The translations under genes and the position numbers were made by a program. The notes under the pieces were generated by a model that had not been told where the DNA came from, did no database searches, and saw only the letters and a program-made list of their open reading frames with translations. DNA of 64,000 nucleotides from Bin125 sp026705025 (GTDB taxonomy: Bacteria; Chloroflexota; Dehalococcoidia; Bin125), in the NCBI GenBank assembly GCA_026705025.1, contig JAPPBN010000013.1:1-64000 (forward strand). The letters run 5' to 3'. Shown here piece by piece: positions 44,520 through 55,929 of the stretch (its first letter is position 1; each line of letters begins with the position of its first letter).

Positions 44520-44625
44520 ATTGTTGCGGTTGGAGGACACGTTCGGAGGCGGAACTCGGAAGTGAAATGCGGCAGGGCCGACGATACCGGAGGTGTTTCT
44601 CCCGCGGGAGGTAGGTTTTCTCGAG
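44520..44625 (+). pseudogene. Degenerate 5S rRNA copy
   Basis: The stretch follows the true 5S (46991-47113) closely: TTGTTGCGG at 44521 against TTGTTGCGC at 47002, CTCGGAAGTGAAATGCGGCAG against CACGGAAGTGAAACGCCGCAG, then GGGCCGACGATACCGG against GCGCCGACGATACTGG, then a degenerate terminal loop ending TAGGTTTTC. The terminal helix I is lost: the 5' side has no partner for the 3' end. It is therefore probably not functional. It sits between the PIN-like gene and the binding-protein gene. The rest of 44338-44805 holds no gene. Confidence 0.75.
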
Positions 44626-44688
44626 ATTGTCTCATTGAATTTGCGGCTCCACCGGGCGTCGGGTGGTTGTGGTGGCGGGTCCGTTGGA

Positions 44689-44730
44689 GGCCCTCACCCT
44701 AACCCTCTCCCTCGCGGAGAGGGGATTGGG
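44689..44730. repeat. Dispersed intergenic hairpin repeat, inverted partial copy
   Basis: GGCCCTCACCCTAACCCTCTCC followed by CTCGCGGAGAGGGG is the reverse complement of the family seen at 11715 and 12636 (split here into two quotes). The hairpin CCCTCTCC/GGAGAGGG is kept with a changed loop. It lies just after the 5S pseudogene. Confidence 0.75.
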
Positions 44731-44805
44731 AAGGTGAGCGGGTCCCGGCTTCGGGGGCGAGAGTGGGGATTGCGGAGGTGGGTTCTCGCGTGGGGTTGGG
44801 GTTGG

Positions 44806-46344
44806 TTAGCCTCCGGCTCGGGTGAGGAGGCGGGTCATGTCTTCGGCGGTGAGGATGGAGGGTTCGATGAGGAGTTGGGCTCCGTTGAAGACGAGGTCGG
44901 GGACGAGGAATGCGGTGTCGGCGAGGGCGGCGAGGGCGACGGCGAGGTAGCCCTGGAGGGTGGCGTGGTCCCAGACGGCGAAGGAGACGCGGCCGGACAG
45001 CATTTGCAGGACCAGCGCCGTGTCGAAGCCGATTACGGCGAGGGTGGGCGTGTGGCCGGAGGCCTCAATCAGATCGGCCACGGCGTCCACATCTGCCGCG
45101 TTCAGGAGAACGACGGCGCCGACGTCGCCGTCCGCGAGGCGCTCGCCCAGGGGTCCGAAGCCGTCTGCCAGCGATATCTTCTCGACGACGCCATAGGTGT
45201 CGTCGAGGCCCTGACAGCGCTCCGCGAGTCCGACGTTGGGCGGTTCATGGACGAGGCAGAGGGCCGTTCCCTCGACGCCGTCGGCGGTGAGCCTGGTTCC
45301 GACGATTTCACCGGCCTTGCGATCGTCGAGGCCCAGGTGGAGCATCGAACCGACCGCGCGGGCGGTGCCGGCTCCGGAGTTGAAGGTGACCACGGGGATA
45401 CCGGCGGCGCGGGCCTCGCGAATCGCATCGGCGACGTGTTCGGTCTCGGCCAGGGTGACGGCGATGGCGTCGACATCCTGAGCGATGCATTCGCGGATCC
45501 GGGCGGCGCGCTGCTCGGCGCTGGTCAGGCCGACGTGATCGAGGTTGACGCCGAAGTGGCTGGCGCCGGCGACGGCGGCGTCGAAGGTGAGACCCCAGAA
45601 CGAGTTGTCGCCGTGGCCGATGACGCAGTAGTCGGCGCCGGCGGGCGGCTCCGGATCGATGGTGTCGAGGGGGAATGCGACCGGCGCCGGCGCCCCGCCC
45701 GGGAAGCGGGCGAAGGCGCCCAGGAGTCCGAATAGCTCCTCGACCTTGCCAGCGGCCAGCAGGTGCGGCACGTCGCCGCCGGCAATGCGTCCGACGACCT
45801 GTCCGACGCCGGTCCTGAGGTCGGTGTAGCGGAACGTTTCGACCGCGTCCTCGCCCAGGCCGTCGACAAATCCCTGGCAGTAGGCGCGGCCGGCGTCGTT
45901 GTCCTCGGCGTCAAGCAGGAGGCACCAGATTTGCGGATCGGGCGGCGTGAGCACGGATGGTTGCGCGATCTGGCGGGCGTGGTCGTAGTAGGCGTCGGCG
46001 AGGGTGTAGACGTCGGGCGCCGCCGAGACGGTGAGGGGCGAGCTGTGGAGTCGGCGGTTGGGCTCGGCGTCGGCGGGCAGGATGTTGAACCTGGGGTACT
46101 GCACGTCGCCCCAGGCGCCATTCGGGCCCAGCTGCTGCAGGCCGAATCGGATCGAGCCGTCGGGTCGCGGGGTGGCGGTGATCCGCACCTCGGACTGAGC
46201 GCCCGCGGTGTTGGCCGCCTCGGTGTCGGAGAAGAGGGCCGACTGCATGATGCGGTCGATGGCCGCGCCTGCGATGAGGAGGGCGGCGACGATGAGGCAG
46301 AGCGAGAGTGGAACCAGGAACCGTCTTGTGCACCAGTTGCTCAT
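44806..46344 (-). CDS. Orphan periplasmic-binding-type protein with N-terminal envelope module
   Basis: 512 residues. Residues 11-29 form a membrane anchor without a lipobox. Residues 52-108 form the same module found twice at the end of the giant protein (EVRITA, FGLQQ, GAWGD, RRLHSSPL). The remainder is a type 1 periplasmic-binding fold of the sugar-binding Peripla_BP_4 class: IWCLLLDAEDNDAGRAYCQG, DYCVIGHGDNSFWG, VDAIAVTLAETEHVADAI, AGIPVVTFNSGAG, LGLDDRKAGEIVG, LAVIGFDTALVLQML and FAVWDHATLQGYLAVALA. No permease or ATPase gene is nearby, so it may sense or scavenge rather than feed a transporter. Ligand unknown. Confidence 0.85.
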   Translation of the reverse strand: MSNWCTRRFLVPLSLCLIVAALLIAGAAIDRIMQSALFSDTEAANTAGAQSEVRITATPRPDGSIRFGLQQLGPNGAWGDVQYPRFNILPADAEPNRRLHSSPLTVSAAPDVYTLADAYYDHARQIAQPSVLTPPDPQIWCLLLDAEDNDAGRAYCQGFVDGLGEDAVETFRYTDLRTGVGQVVGRIAGGDVPHLLAAGKVEELFGLLGAFARFPGGAPAPVAFPLDTIDPEPPAGADYCVIGHGDNSFWGLTFDAAVAGASHFGVNLDHVGLTSAEQRAARIRECIAQDVDAIAVTLAETEHVADAIREARAAGIPVVTFNSGAGTARAVGSMLHLGLDDRKAGEIVGTRLTADGVEGTALCLVHEPPNVGLAERCQGLDDTYGVVEKISLADGFGPLGERLADGDVGAVVLLNAADVDAVADLIEASGHTPTLAVIGFDTALVLQMLSGRVSFAVWDHATLQGYLAVALAALADTAFLVPDLVFNGAQLLIEPSILTAEDMTRLLTRAGG

Positions 46345-46540
46345 GGCTTATGCCCTTCATACATACAATTGACACATAAGATAGTCGTTTGGTCGGGGTT
46401 GAACGGTCTAAATCGGTGCAGGGGTCGTGCGATGCGCCTGCTAACGCACGTCGAGAGGACGGGATCGGAAGAGAGCGGAGAAGGCCGAGCGGCTTCCGGC
46501 TCGGGGTCCGAGACTGGGAGGGGATGGTTGGCGGCGGGGA

Positions 46541-46918
46541 TTACTCGGTTAGTGGGGCGAGGAGGTTGAGTAGGGATTCGATCTGGTTGATGCCGGCGGT
46601 GATCGCTTCGGCGTCGAGGAGTTCTTCCCGCTGGTAGTAGTTGCCGTGCAGGTCGTTGGCCATGGCGCGCAGCGACCAGAGTTGGTCGTTGCCCGAGGCG
46701 TTGCGGGCGTTGTTCATGACGTGGCTGAAATCGGCATGGCTCTCGTAGCGCCAACCGTTGGCGATGGCGACGGCTTTGGCCATATGGGCAGCGGCGCCCC
46801 AGGCCTTCTCCGAGGCCTGGTGAAGGTCACCGTCGGCGAGATACAGGCGCGACTTGGTCAGGAACGTCTGCGCTTGCCGGATGTAGCCGTCGACTTCATC
46901 ACGCTTGATCGTCGTCAT
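46541..46918 (-). CDS. PaREP1/HEPN-like protein
   Basis: A 125-residue all-helical protein with the PaREP1/HEPN pattern: YIRQAQTFLTKSRLYLADGD, then HQASEKAWGAAAHMAKAVAI near 32-51, and the late EELLDAEAITAGINQIESLL. The HEPN RxxxxH catalytic motif is not evident. Related proteins pair with nucleotidyltransferases in toxin-antitoxin or defence loci, but none is adjacent. It lies between the binding-protein gene and 5S rRNA on the opposite strand. Confidence 0.75.
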   Translation of the reverse strand: MTTIKRDEVDGYIRQAQTFLTKSRLYLADGDLHQASEKAWGAAAHMAKAVAIANGWRYESHADFSHVMNNARNASGNDQLWSLRAMANDLHGNYYQREELLDAEAITAGINQIESLLNLLAPLTE

Positions 46919-46990
46919 CGTTGGCCGGGCTCCCTGCTAGTGTGGTCAACGTAGCACGGTCGTTGGGGGGTCTCGTGTTACGATCTTCTA

Positions 46991-47113
46991 CGAGCTGGTG
47001 ATTGTTGCGCGGTGGGACCACCCGTTCCCATCCCGAACACGGAAGTGAAACGCCGCAGCGCCGACGATACTGGGGGGGCAACCCCTTGCGGAAAATAGGT
47101 CGTCGCCAGCTCG
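46991..47113 (+). rRNA. rrf: 5S ribosomal RNA
   Basis: Terminal helix CGAGCTGG (46991) pairs with CCAGCTCG (ending 47113). Between them lie the conserved CCCGTTCCCATCCCGAACAC and GGAAGTGAAACGCCGCAGCG blocks and CCGACGATACTGG. Length is about 123 bases. It is not next to 16S/23S in this window. A decayed relative lies at 44520. Confidence 0.95.
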
Positions 47114-47176
47114 CTCTTCACGCTCATCCGCCCGACTTCCTGCAGAGGGGTCGGGCGGTTTGGTTTTGGGCGGGGA

Positions 47177-47242
47177 GCCCCCTCCGCCCCTCCGGGGCAC
47201 CCCCGCATCGAGTGCGGGGCAGCCTCCCCCAAAGGGGGAGGC
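47177..47242. repeat. Dispersed intergenic hairpins after 5S
   Basis: Two perfect hairpins: CCCCGCA-TCGAG-TGCGGGG (47201-47219) and GCCTCCCCC-AAA-GGGGGAGGC (47222-47242). They belong to a second class of G/C hairpins also seen at 48803 and 51706. The position suggests they may stop 5S transcription, although no T-run follows. Confidence 0.75.
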
Positions 47243-47342
47243 CTGACAAGGCGCTGTGGTAGGATTCGGCTTATCCCCAGAAAGGAGCCGGGGCGGGTTC
47301 TTGCGTGTTTCGTGAGGGCTGTCCGTCCCAACTCACCACCCC

Positions 47343-48755
47343 TTGACCACACCCAGTACTGACATCGATCCGAACGCTCCCGCGCCCCCGACCGCACCGG
47401 AACTGGGGGCATCCGAACCCACCACCATGGACGAACTCCTGGCCGAGCCCGGCCGGGAGCCGCTGAACCCCAGACGCGGCGACATTGTCGAAGGCATTGT
47501 CGTGCACTGGTCCGGCTCGGTGTTGATCGTCGACGTGGGGGCGAAGTCGGAGGGCGTCGTCCACTACGAGGAGATGCGCTCGCTGACCGACACGGAGCGC
47601 GAGGCGCTGAAGACCGGCGACGCGGTGCACGTGTTCGTGACCGACTCGGAGTCGGAGGGCGGCTCGCTGGAGCTGTCGATCGACCGGGCGCGGGGCGAGC
47701 AGGGCTGGCATGAGCTGCAGCGCCGCTTCGACGAGAACGAGGTCTTCGACGCGCGCGTGACCGGCTCGAACAAGGGCGGTCTGCTGGTCAACGTCGAGGG
47801 CGTGAACGCCTTTGTGCCGCTGTCGCAGATCGTCGAGATCACGGGCGACCGTGAGCAGGCGATTGCCCAGCTCTCGGAGTACGAAGGCCGCACGCTGCGC
47901 TTCAAGGTGATTGAGATTAACCGTCGCCGCAATCGGGTGATCCTGTCGGAACGCGCGGCCGTCCAGGAATGGCGCGCGGAGCAGAAGGATCGGCTACTGG
48001 AAGAACTCCAGGAAGGCGAGATTCGCTCGGGTCGGATCACCAGCATTCGCTCGTTCGGCGTGTTCGTCGATCTGGGTGGGGCCGACGGCCTGGCGCACCT
48101 GTCGGAGCTGAGCTGGGAGCGGGACGTCGACCCGGAGTCGATGTTCAGCATCGGCCAGACGATCGACGTGTACATCACGAAGATCGATAAGGAATCGAAG
48201 AAGATCGGGCTCTCGGTCCGGCGCGCGGCGCCGGAGCAATGGGACGAAGTCGTGGCCAAGTTCGAGGTCGGCGACATCGTGCCGTCGGTCGTGACCAAGC
48301 TGGTCACGTTTGGCGCGTTTGCGCGGCTTGAAGGACCGGTAGAGGGCCTGGTTCACGTGTCCGAGCTCGCCGACCGGCGGATCACGCATCCGCGCGAGGT
48401 GGTGCTGGAAAACGACATCATCCCAGCCAAGATCGTGCGCATCGAACGGGATCGACACCGGCTGGGTCTGTCGTTGCGGCAGGCGCGCTCGGACGCCGAG
48501 CGGGCTGGCTGGATGTTCAACAACGAAGGCGGCATCGCTCGGCTGCCCGAGGAGATCGCGGAGCGATTCGGTATCTCACAGGAGCCAATGCCCGAGCAGC
48601 CGCCCGCCCCCGAGCCGAGTTCAGAACCATCCCGAGGAAGCGATGACGCGCAACCTCAGGAAGCACCCGAGGAACCGGTCCGCGCCGTCTCTGCGATGCA
48701 AGAAGCGCTGGAACGCGCCGGCGTTACGGAGCAGGACTTCGGCGACGAGCGCTAG
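47343..48755 (+). CDS. rpsA: Ribosomal protein S1 (four S1 domains)
   Basis: 470 residues with four S1 RNA-binding domains at about 45-115, 132-200, 215-285 and 300-372 (GDIVEGIVVHWSGSVLIVDVG; VFDARVTGSNKGGLLVNVEG; IRSGRITSIRSFGVFVDLGGADGLAHLSEL; GDIVPSVVTKLVTFGAFARLEGPVEGLVHV; each shortened in the text by domain). The third and fourth show the classic GVFVDLGG and LVHVSEL pattern. The Pro/Glu-rich tail (about 400-450) is probably disordered. The frame starts at TTG 47343; ATG 47427 (MDELLAEPG) is a plausible alternative. It lies upstream of clpC in the same direction. Confidence 0.93.
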   Translation: MTTPSTDIDPNAPAPPTAPELGASEPTTMDELLAEPGREPLNPRRGDIVEGIVVHWSGSVLIVDVGAKSEGVVHYEEMRSLTDTEREALKTGDAVHVFVTDSESEGGSLELSIDRARGEQGWHELQRRFDENEVFDARVTGSNKGGLLVNVEGVNAFVPLSQIVEITGDREQAIAQLSEYEGRTLRFKVIEINRRRNRVILSERAAVQEWRAEQKDRLLEELQEGEIRSGRITSIRSFGVFVDLGGADGLAHLSELSWERDVDPESMFSIGQTIDVYITKIDKESKKIGLSVRRAAPEQWDEVVAKFEVGDIVPSVVTKLVTFGAFARLEGPVEGLVHVSELADRRITHPREVVLENDIIPAKIVRIERDRHRLGLSLRQARSDAERAGWMFNNEGGIARLPEEIAERFGISQEPMPEQPPAPEPSSEPSRGSDDAQPQEAPEEPVRAVSAMQEALERAGVTEQDFGDER

Positions 48756-48788
48756 GGATCGTTGCTCCTCTCGGAGTGCCCCCCCTCT

Positions 48789-48827
48789 GTCCCTACGGGA
48801 CATCTCCCCCCGCGAAGCGGGGGGAGA
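48789..48827. repeat. Intergenic hairpins between rpsA and clpC
   Basis: GTCCC-TAC-GGGAC (48789-48801) and TCTCCCCCCGC-GAA-GCGGGGGGAGA (48803-48827) are perfect hairpins. The second is an 11-pair stem of the same class as those at 47222 and 51706. They may end the rpsA transcript. Confidence 0.75.
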
Positions 48828-48965
48828 GAGACTGCGCCGCGTTGCGGGGCGCATCGTTGGCGCAGGGACTGGGGAACATGTGGGTGAGACCGACTAAAGC
48901 TCTGATAGGCTTTGACTATCCGGCGAGCGGCCGAGCGTTGGCCGCACTGCGCACTGGAGACTGCC

Positions 48966-51566
<2,601 letters not shown>

Positions 51567-51590
51567 TCCTTTTGCCATCGCAGGAACCAA

Positions 51591-51620
51591 CGAGCGCCCC
51601 TCAGCGATGAGGGGCGCTCG
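51591..51620 (+). terminator. Strong hairpin after clpC
   Basis: CGAGCGCCCCTCA-GCGA-TGAGGGGCGCTCG is a perfect 13-pair stem with a GNRA-type loop, 25 bases after the clpC stop. No T-run follows, so it may terminate with help or stabilise the 3' end. Confidence 0.7.
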
Positions 51621-51705
51621 ACGTTCTGACGTCCGGCTCGACAACGGGATTGCATGTGCAACAACTGCGTTGGTGCGGGTGCCGGGACCCCCTCAGCCTT
51701 CGGCA

Positions 51706-51726
51706 GCTCCCCCTGCAAGGGGGAGC
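51706..51726. repeat. Intergenic hairpin, G/C class
   Basis: GCTCCCCCT-GCA-AGGGGGAGC is a perfect 9-pair stem between clpC and the VOC gene, related to those at 47222 and 48803. Confidence 0.7.
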
Positions 51727-51753
51727 ACAGCGAGCCGATCGGAAGCGCGGCTT

Positions 51754-52140
51754 CTATTCGGCGCTTGGGCGTTGGACGAGGACCCAGCCGTTTCCGTCGG
51801 GGTCGTGGAAGAGGGCCTGGGTTCCCCAGAATTGCTCGGTGGGTGGTTCGCTGAACTCGACGCCTCTGGCCGACCAATCCTCGTAGGTTGACTGGATGTC
51901 GTCGGTCCAGAGGACGTAGCCGCTGGTGGAACCGGGCTGGGCGCCGTCGGGATCAAAGGCTCCGAAGTTGGCGAGGACGAACTGCACGTCGTCCTCGGGC
52001 AGTTTGACCGTGATCCAACGGAGGTCGGGCCCCATTGGATCGTCCATGATCTTCTCCATGCCCAGGTTCTCGGTGTACCACTCGAGTGCGGCCTGTTGGT
52101 CGGAGACCTGGATGGGGACGATCGAGAGTCGCACTGACAT
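51754..52140 (-). CDS. VOC-family (glyoxalase-like) protein
   Basis: A 128-residue VOC protein: RLSIVPIQVSDQQAALEWYTENLG at the start (shown here only as landmark, key WYTENLG), FVLANFGAFDPD, GYVLWTDDIQSTYEDW and ALFHDPDGNGWVLVQRP at the end. The last ligand position is Gln, as in many fosfomycin/bleomycin-type homologues. Substrate unknown. It lies alone on the minus strand, 31 bases downstream of rodA. Confidence 0.85.
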   Translation of the reverse strand: MSVRLSIVPIQVSDQQAALEWYTENLGMEKIMDDPMGPDLRWITVKLPEDDVQFVLANFGAFDPDGAQPGSTSGYVLWTDDIQSTYEDWSARGVEFSEPPTEQFWGTQALFHDPDGNGWVLVQRPSAE

Positions 52141-52171
52141 GGCGAGGATCCTGTGTTGAGTGTGGGGCTGG

Positions 52172-53293
52172 TCAATAGACCGGGCCGCGGCGTGCGTCGT
52201 CCTGCCAGGCGAGGACGCTCTGCAGCAAGCCCAGGCCGATGAAGAATACCAAGAGGGAGGAGTTGCCGGTGCTGATGAAGGGCAACGGAATGCCCGTCAC
52301 GGGTATCAGGCGGATGTTGATCGCCACGTTGATGAAGACCTGGACCGCGATGATCGTGATCAGCCCGACGGCGAGCAACTGACCGAGCGGCTCTCCCGCC
52401 CTGGTCGCGACCCGCAGCATGCGGGACAGGAGTAACAGGAAGAGGATGAACAGTGCCATCGCGCCGACGAAGCCGAGTTCCTCGCTGAGCACGCTGAAGA
52501 TGAAGTCGGTCGTCTGGATGCGGACGAAGTCGAGCTGAGTCTGGGTTCCCTCGGTGAGTCCCTGTCCCCAGAGGCCGCCGGAACCGACCGAGGTCTCGGC
52601 CTGGATCACGTTGAATCCGGCGCCCTGTGGGTCTGACTCGGGGTCGATGAAGGCGCGGATGCGGTCGCGCTGATAGTCCTGGACGCCGGCGGCGAGGCCG
52701 ACCGGAACGAGGCAGAGACCGATCGCGGCGAGCATCGCGTAGTGGCGGAGCCGCGCGCCGGCGAAGAGAGTCATGACCAGCCAGAGCGCCATGAAGACGA
52801 CGGCCGAGCCGGCGTCGGGCTCGATGAAGACGAGCGCGGCGGGCAGCGCCGCGATTCCAAGGGAGAGCAGGAAGATACGGAATTCCTGCAGCCGATCACG
52901 GAAGTCGGTGAGGAACTTGGCCAGTCCGATGATCGTCATCAGCTTGCCGATCTCGGACGCCTGGACCACGGTGAATCCAAGGTCGAACCAGCGGCGTGAG
53001 CCGAACTCGTCGCTGCCGAGGAACAGCACGGCGACCAGCACGATGATGCCGAAGCCGTAGGCGAGCCAGCCGAGCGCGTCGATCAGGCGGTAGTCGAGCC
53101 GGGTCAGGGCGACCATCAGCACCGCCCCGACCAGGGCAAAGATGATGTGTCGTTGCACCGCGCTGGAGAGGACGACTCCCTCGGCGCCGCGGGGCAGCGA
53201 GGCGGAGTAGATCACCAGTGCGCCGTAGCCGGCCAGGGCGAGGGCCGCGATCAGGATGAGCGGATCGAAGTGACGCCAGGAGTGGCCAGCCAT
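52172..53293 (-). CDS. rodA: SEDS peptidoglycan polymerase RodA
   Basis: RodA polymerises glycan strands from lipid II during cell elongation, working with PBP2. The 373-residue product has about ten membrane segments and the SEDS blocks QASEIGKLMTIIGLAKFL, FIEPDAGSAVVFMALWL with the key Asp, GSGGLWGQGLTEGTQTQLDF, TDFIFSVLSEELGFVG and the late GIPLPFISTGNSSLLVFF. It overlaps the PBP2 stop by one base and ends the mreBCD-mrdA-rodA operon. Confidence 0.96.
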   Translation of the reverse strand: MAGHSWRHFDPLILIAALALAGYGALVIYSASLPRGAEGVVLSSAVQRHIIFALVGAVLMVALTRLDYRLIDALGWLAYGFGIIVLVAVLFLGSDEFGSRRWFDLGFTVVQASEIGKLMTIIGLAKFLTDFRDRLQEFRIFLLSLGIAALPAALVFIEPDAGSAVVFMALWLVMTLFAGARLRHYAMLAAIGLCLVPVGLAAGVQDYQRDRIRAFIDPESDPQGAGFNVIQAETSVGSGGLWGQGLTEGTQTQLDFVRIQTTDFIFSVLSEELGFVGAMALFILFLLLLSRMLRVATRAGEPLGQLLAVGLITIIAVQVFINVAINIRLIPVTGIPLPFISTGNSSLLVFFIGLGLLQSVLAWQDDARRGPVY

Positions 53294-55380
53294 CAGCGTG
53301 ACCTCTCCCTGACGGCCTGTTCGAGGCGCTCATTTTCCTCGTCGGTGATCGCGATCCTCGCGTGCGGAGGTGGAATAGCGGTGGACAGCGCGCCGGACGT
53401 CTCGGCCCAGGCGCGAAGGATCTCGCCGCCCGCGGCGGAGGCGAGGTACCCGGCGGAGAACTCGAAGAAGACGGCGATGGCGATTTCCGGATCGTCGAAT
53501 GGAGCGAAGGCGATGAACCAGCCGTGTGTCGGTCCTTCCTCGGCTCCGGATACGGCGGTGCCTGTCTGGTTGAACTCTGCGGTTCCGGTCTTGCCGCCGA
53601 TCAGCATCTCCGGCAGCTCGACGAGTGCGTCGTGGCAGGTGCCCATGAGGGTGCAGAGCGCCATGCCCTCGCGGACGATGCGCAGGATCTCGGGGTCGAC
53701 GTCGATCTGGTTGCGAACCGACGGCTGCCAGGGTTGGACGACCTTGCCGTTGGTATCGATCAGCTCACGGACGACGCGGGGTTCGAGGACTGTGCCGCCG
53801 TTGGCAATCGCCGCGGTGGCCACCGCCATTTGCAGCGGCGTCACGGTGATGAAGCCCTGGCCGATGGCCATGTTGTAGGTGTCGCCGTCTCGCCATTCCT
53901 CGCCGAACGCCTCGAGCTTTTGCTGGGCGGAGGTGATCAGACCGGCGGCCTCGCCCACCAGGTCGACGCCGGTCGGCGCGTCGAAGCCCATTTCGCGGGC
54001 CCACCGGGCGAGCGCCTCGTTGCCGGCGCCGACAAACTGGACATCTCCGGCGACGATGCCGTCGTCGGCCAGGTCGTCGAGCCGTTCCTGCTCGGACGGA
54101 TGGCGGGGCGGATTGTCGGGATTGCGGTAGGGGTCTCCTCCGGCGACGTAGTAGAAGAAGACGTTGGACGACTCGGCCAGAGCGGTGCGGATGTTGAAGA
54201 CACCCTGGGTCGTGTCGCCGAAGCGGTAGATGATGCCCGGCGAGAGTTCGTTGTGCACTTCGAGGACGCCGGGCGAGTAGATCCGGGTGTCGGGCGTGAT
54301 CGCGCCCTCGGCCAGGCCGGCGACGGCGGTGACGATCTTGAAGATCGAACCGGGCGGAAACTGATCCTGGATGGCGTGGTTGATCAAGGGTTGCCCCGGA
54401 TCTTCGAGCAGTTCCTGATATTCGTCGGTGGTCACTTCCTCGTAGATGTTGACGTCGTAGTTGGGCACCGAAACCATCGCCAACACTTCGCCGTTGCGGA
54501 CGTCGAGGACGACCGCGGCTGCAAACAGCGACGCGCCCTGATGCTCGAGCAGAATGTCTTCTATGCGTTGCTGTAGTTCGATGTCAATTGTGAGGACAAT
54601 GCTCAGTCCTGGTTGGGACGATCGACTGTTGAGTGTCCACAGGACATTCCCCACTGCATCGACCTCGACCAGCTCGCGTCCGGCGGTGCCTCGCAGTTGC
54701 CGTTCGTACGCCGCTTCGACGCCGGTGCGGCCGATCTGGTCGCTGTAGAGATAGCGGGCGCCGGAGAGATCCTCGTACTCCTCCTCGGTGATTGCGCCGA
54801 CATACCCCAGGATGTGGCCGAGTAGTCGTCCATGTTCATAGCGCCGGCTCGAGATGGTCTCGACCTGCACGCCGGGAAGCAGGGAACGCCGCGACGTGAC
54901 GTCAATGACCTGCGCGGGGTTCGGCTCTTCGGCAATCAGCAGCGGGAGGAAGGGGTCGTTGGAGTACTTGCGGTCCCAGATCTGTTCCTCGATTTCCCAC
55001 GCCTGGCGGTCGAATATTTCGGCCAGTTCCTCGGCAATCTGGGTGACCAGATGATCGGGTACATCAGCGGAGATCAGCATGATCCGGTAGGCCGGCGCGT
55101 TCTCGACGAGCAGGTTGCCATCGCGGTCGTAGATCAGACCGCGGGCCGGTGGAATATCGATTGTTCTGACCCGGTTGCTGGCCGCGCGGGCGACGTACTC
55201 GTCGTGATTGAGGAGCTGTAGTCGGACCAGCTGTACGGTCAGAATGCCGAACAGCAGCAGGATGAAGCCGCCGAGGACCCAGACCCGGGCGCGGACGGGA
55301 AAGCCCTCGCCGTGCTCGATGTGTTGCGCAAACTCTCGCGCTACCCCTTCGGATCTCTCTCCTCGCGGTCGCCGCTGCAT
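53293..55380 (-). CDS. mrdA: Penicillin-binding protein 2
   Basis: Class B transpeptidase that crosslinks peptidoglycan in the elongasome. The 695-residue product has a membrane anchor (about 33-54), the pedestal region with RGLIYDRDGNLLVENAPAY near 78-97, and the transpeptidase domain: SxxK nucleophile in FPPGSIFKIV near 345, SSN in ALAESSNVFFY near 408 and KTGTAEFN near 605. Length is usual. An insert of about 45 residues following the SSN motif (RNPDNPPRHPSEQERLDDLA) is notable. It forms a pair with RodA. Confidence 0.97.
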   Translation of the reverse strand: MQRRPRGERSEGVAREFAQHIEHGEGFPVRARVWVLGGFILLLFGILTVQLVRLQLLNHDEYVARAASNRVRTIDIPPARGLIYDRDGNLLVENAPAYRIMLISADVPDHLVTQIAEELAEIFDRQAWEIEEQIWDRKYSNDPFLPLLIAEEPNPAQVIDVTSRRSLLPGVQVETISSRRYEHGRLLGHILGYVGAITEEEYEDLSGARYLYSDQIGRTGVEAAYERQLRGTAGRELVEVDAVGNVLWTLNSRSSQPGLSIVLTIDIELQQRIEDILLEHQGASLFAAAVVLDVRNGEVLAMVSVPNYDVNIYEEVTTDEYQELLEDPGQPLINHAIQDQFPPGSIFKIVTAVAGLAEGAITPDTRIYSPGVLEVHNELSPGIIYRFGDTTQGVFNIRTALAESSNVFFYYVAGGDPYRNPDNPPRHPSEQERLDDLADDGIVAGDVQFVGAGNEALARWAREMGFDAPTGVDLVGEAAGLITSAQQKLEAFGEEWRDGDTYNMAIGQGFITVTPLQMAVATAAIANGGTVLEPRVVRELIDTNGKVVQPWQPSVRNQIDVDPEILRIVREGMALCTLMGTCHDALVELPEMLIGGKTGTAEFNQTGTAVSGAEEGPTHGWFIAFAPFDDPEIAIAVFFEFSAGYLASAAGGEILRAWAETSGALSTAIPPPHARIAITDEENERLEQAVRERSR

Positions 55381-55926
55381 CTAGAAACCGGCCGTTCTCG
55401 GAGTCGTCGACATTGATGCCGCGCCAGAGGTTGGTATCCGGACAAACCAATAGACGACGGCGCCGAGCAAGATGTTCCCGAGCAGTCCGCCGAGCATTAC
55501 GGTTCGCAACGCGGCGAGCCAGTTGACGCCATTCGTAGAGAGCTCAACGGCGATGGCATGGGCGGTGAAGTGCAGGATCGAGGCGGCGCCGACGAGCACG
55601 ATGGTGGCGGCCCACTCCAGCGCCAGCGGCGTGTGAGTCCGCGACTCCTTCCATGCGTGCCAGGACAGCGCCGCCAGACCGATTGGGGCGAGCGCGGCGA
55701 CCGACTCGGCCATGCCCTGGAAGGCGAGCAGGCCCAGTCCGACTCCGGCCAACGGAATCATCACCAGGGTCTCCGTTGGCGGCCTGACCATGGCCCAGCA
55801 GCAGAGCACGATCAGGACCACGTGAGGTCCGACGCCGAAGATGGGGAACGACGGACTCGCGGCGGTCTGGAAGACGACGAGGACGAACAACAATCCGAGC
55901 AGCAAGGTCCAACGAATGGCGCTCAT
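55381..55926 (-). CDS. mreD: Rod shape-determining protein MreD
   Basis: A 181-residue hydrophobic protein with about five membrane segments, opening MSAIRWTLLLGLLFVLVVFQ. Sequence signatures of MreD are weak in general. The call rests on size, topology and its place exactly between mreC (3 bases away) and mrdA (start adjoining its stop). Confidence 0.88.
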   Translation of the reverse strand: MSAIRWTLLLGLLFVLVVFQTAASPSFPIFGVGPHVVLIVLCCWAMVRPPTETLVMIPLAGVGLGLLAFQGMAESVAALAPIGLAALSWHAWKESRTHTPLALEWAATIVLVGAASILHFTAHAIAVELSTNGVNWLAALRTVMLGGLLGNILLGAVVYWFVRIPTSGAASMSTTPRTAGF

Positions 55927-55929
55927 CGT

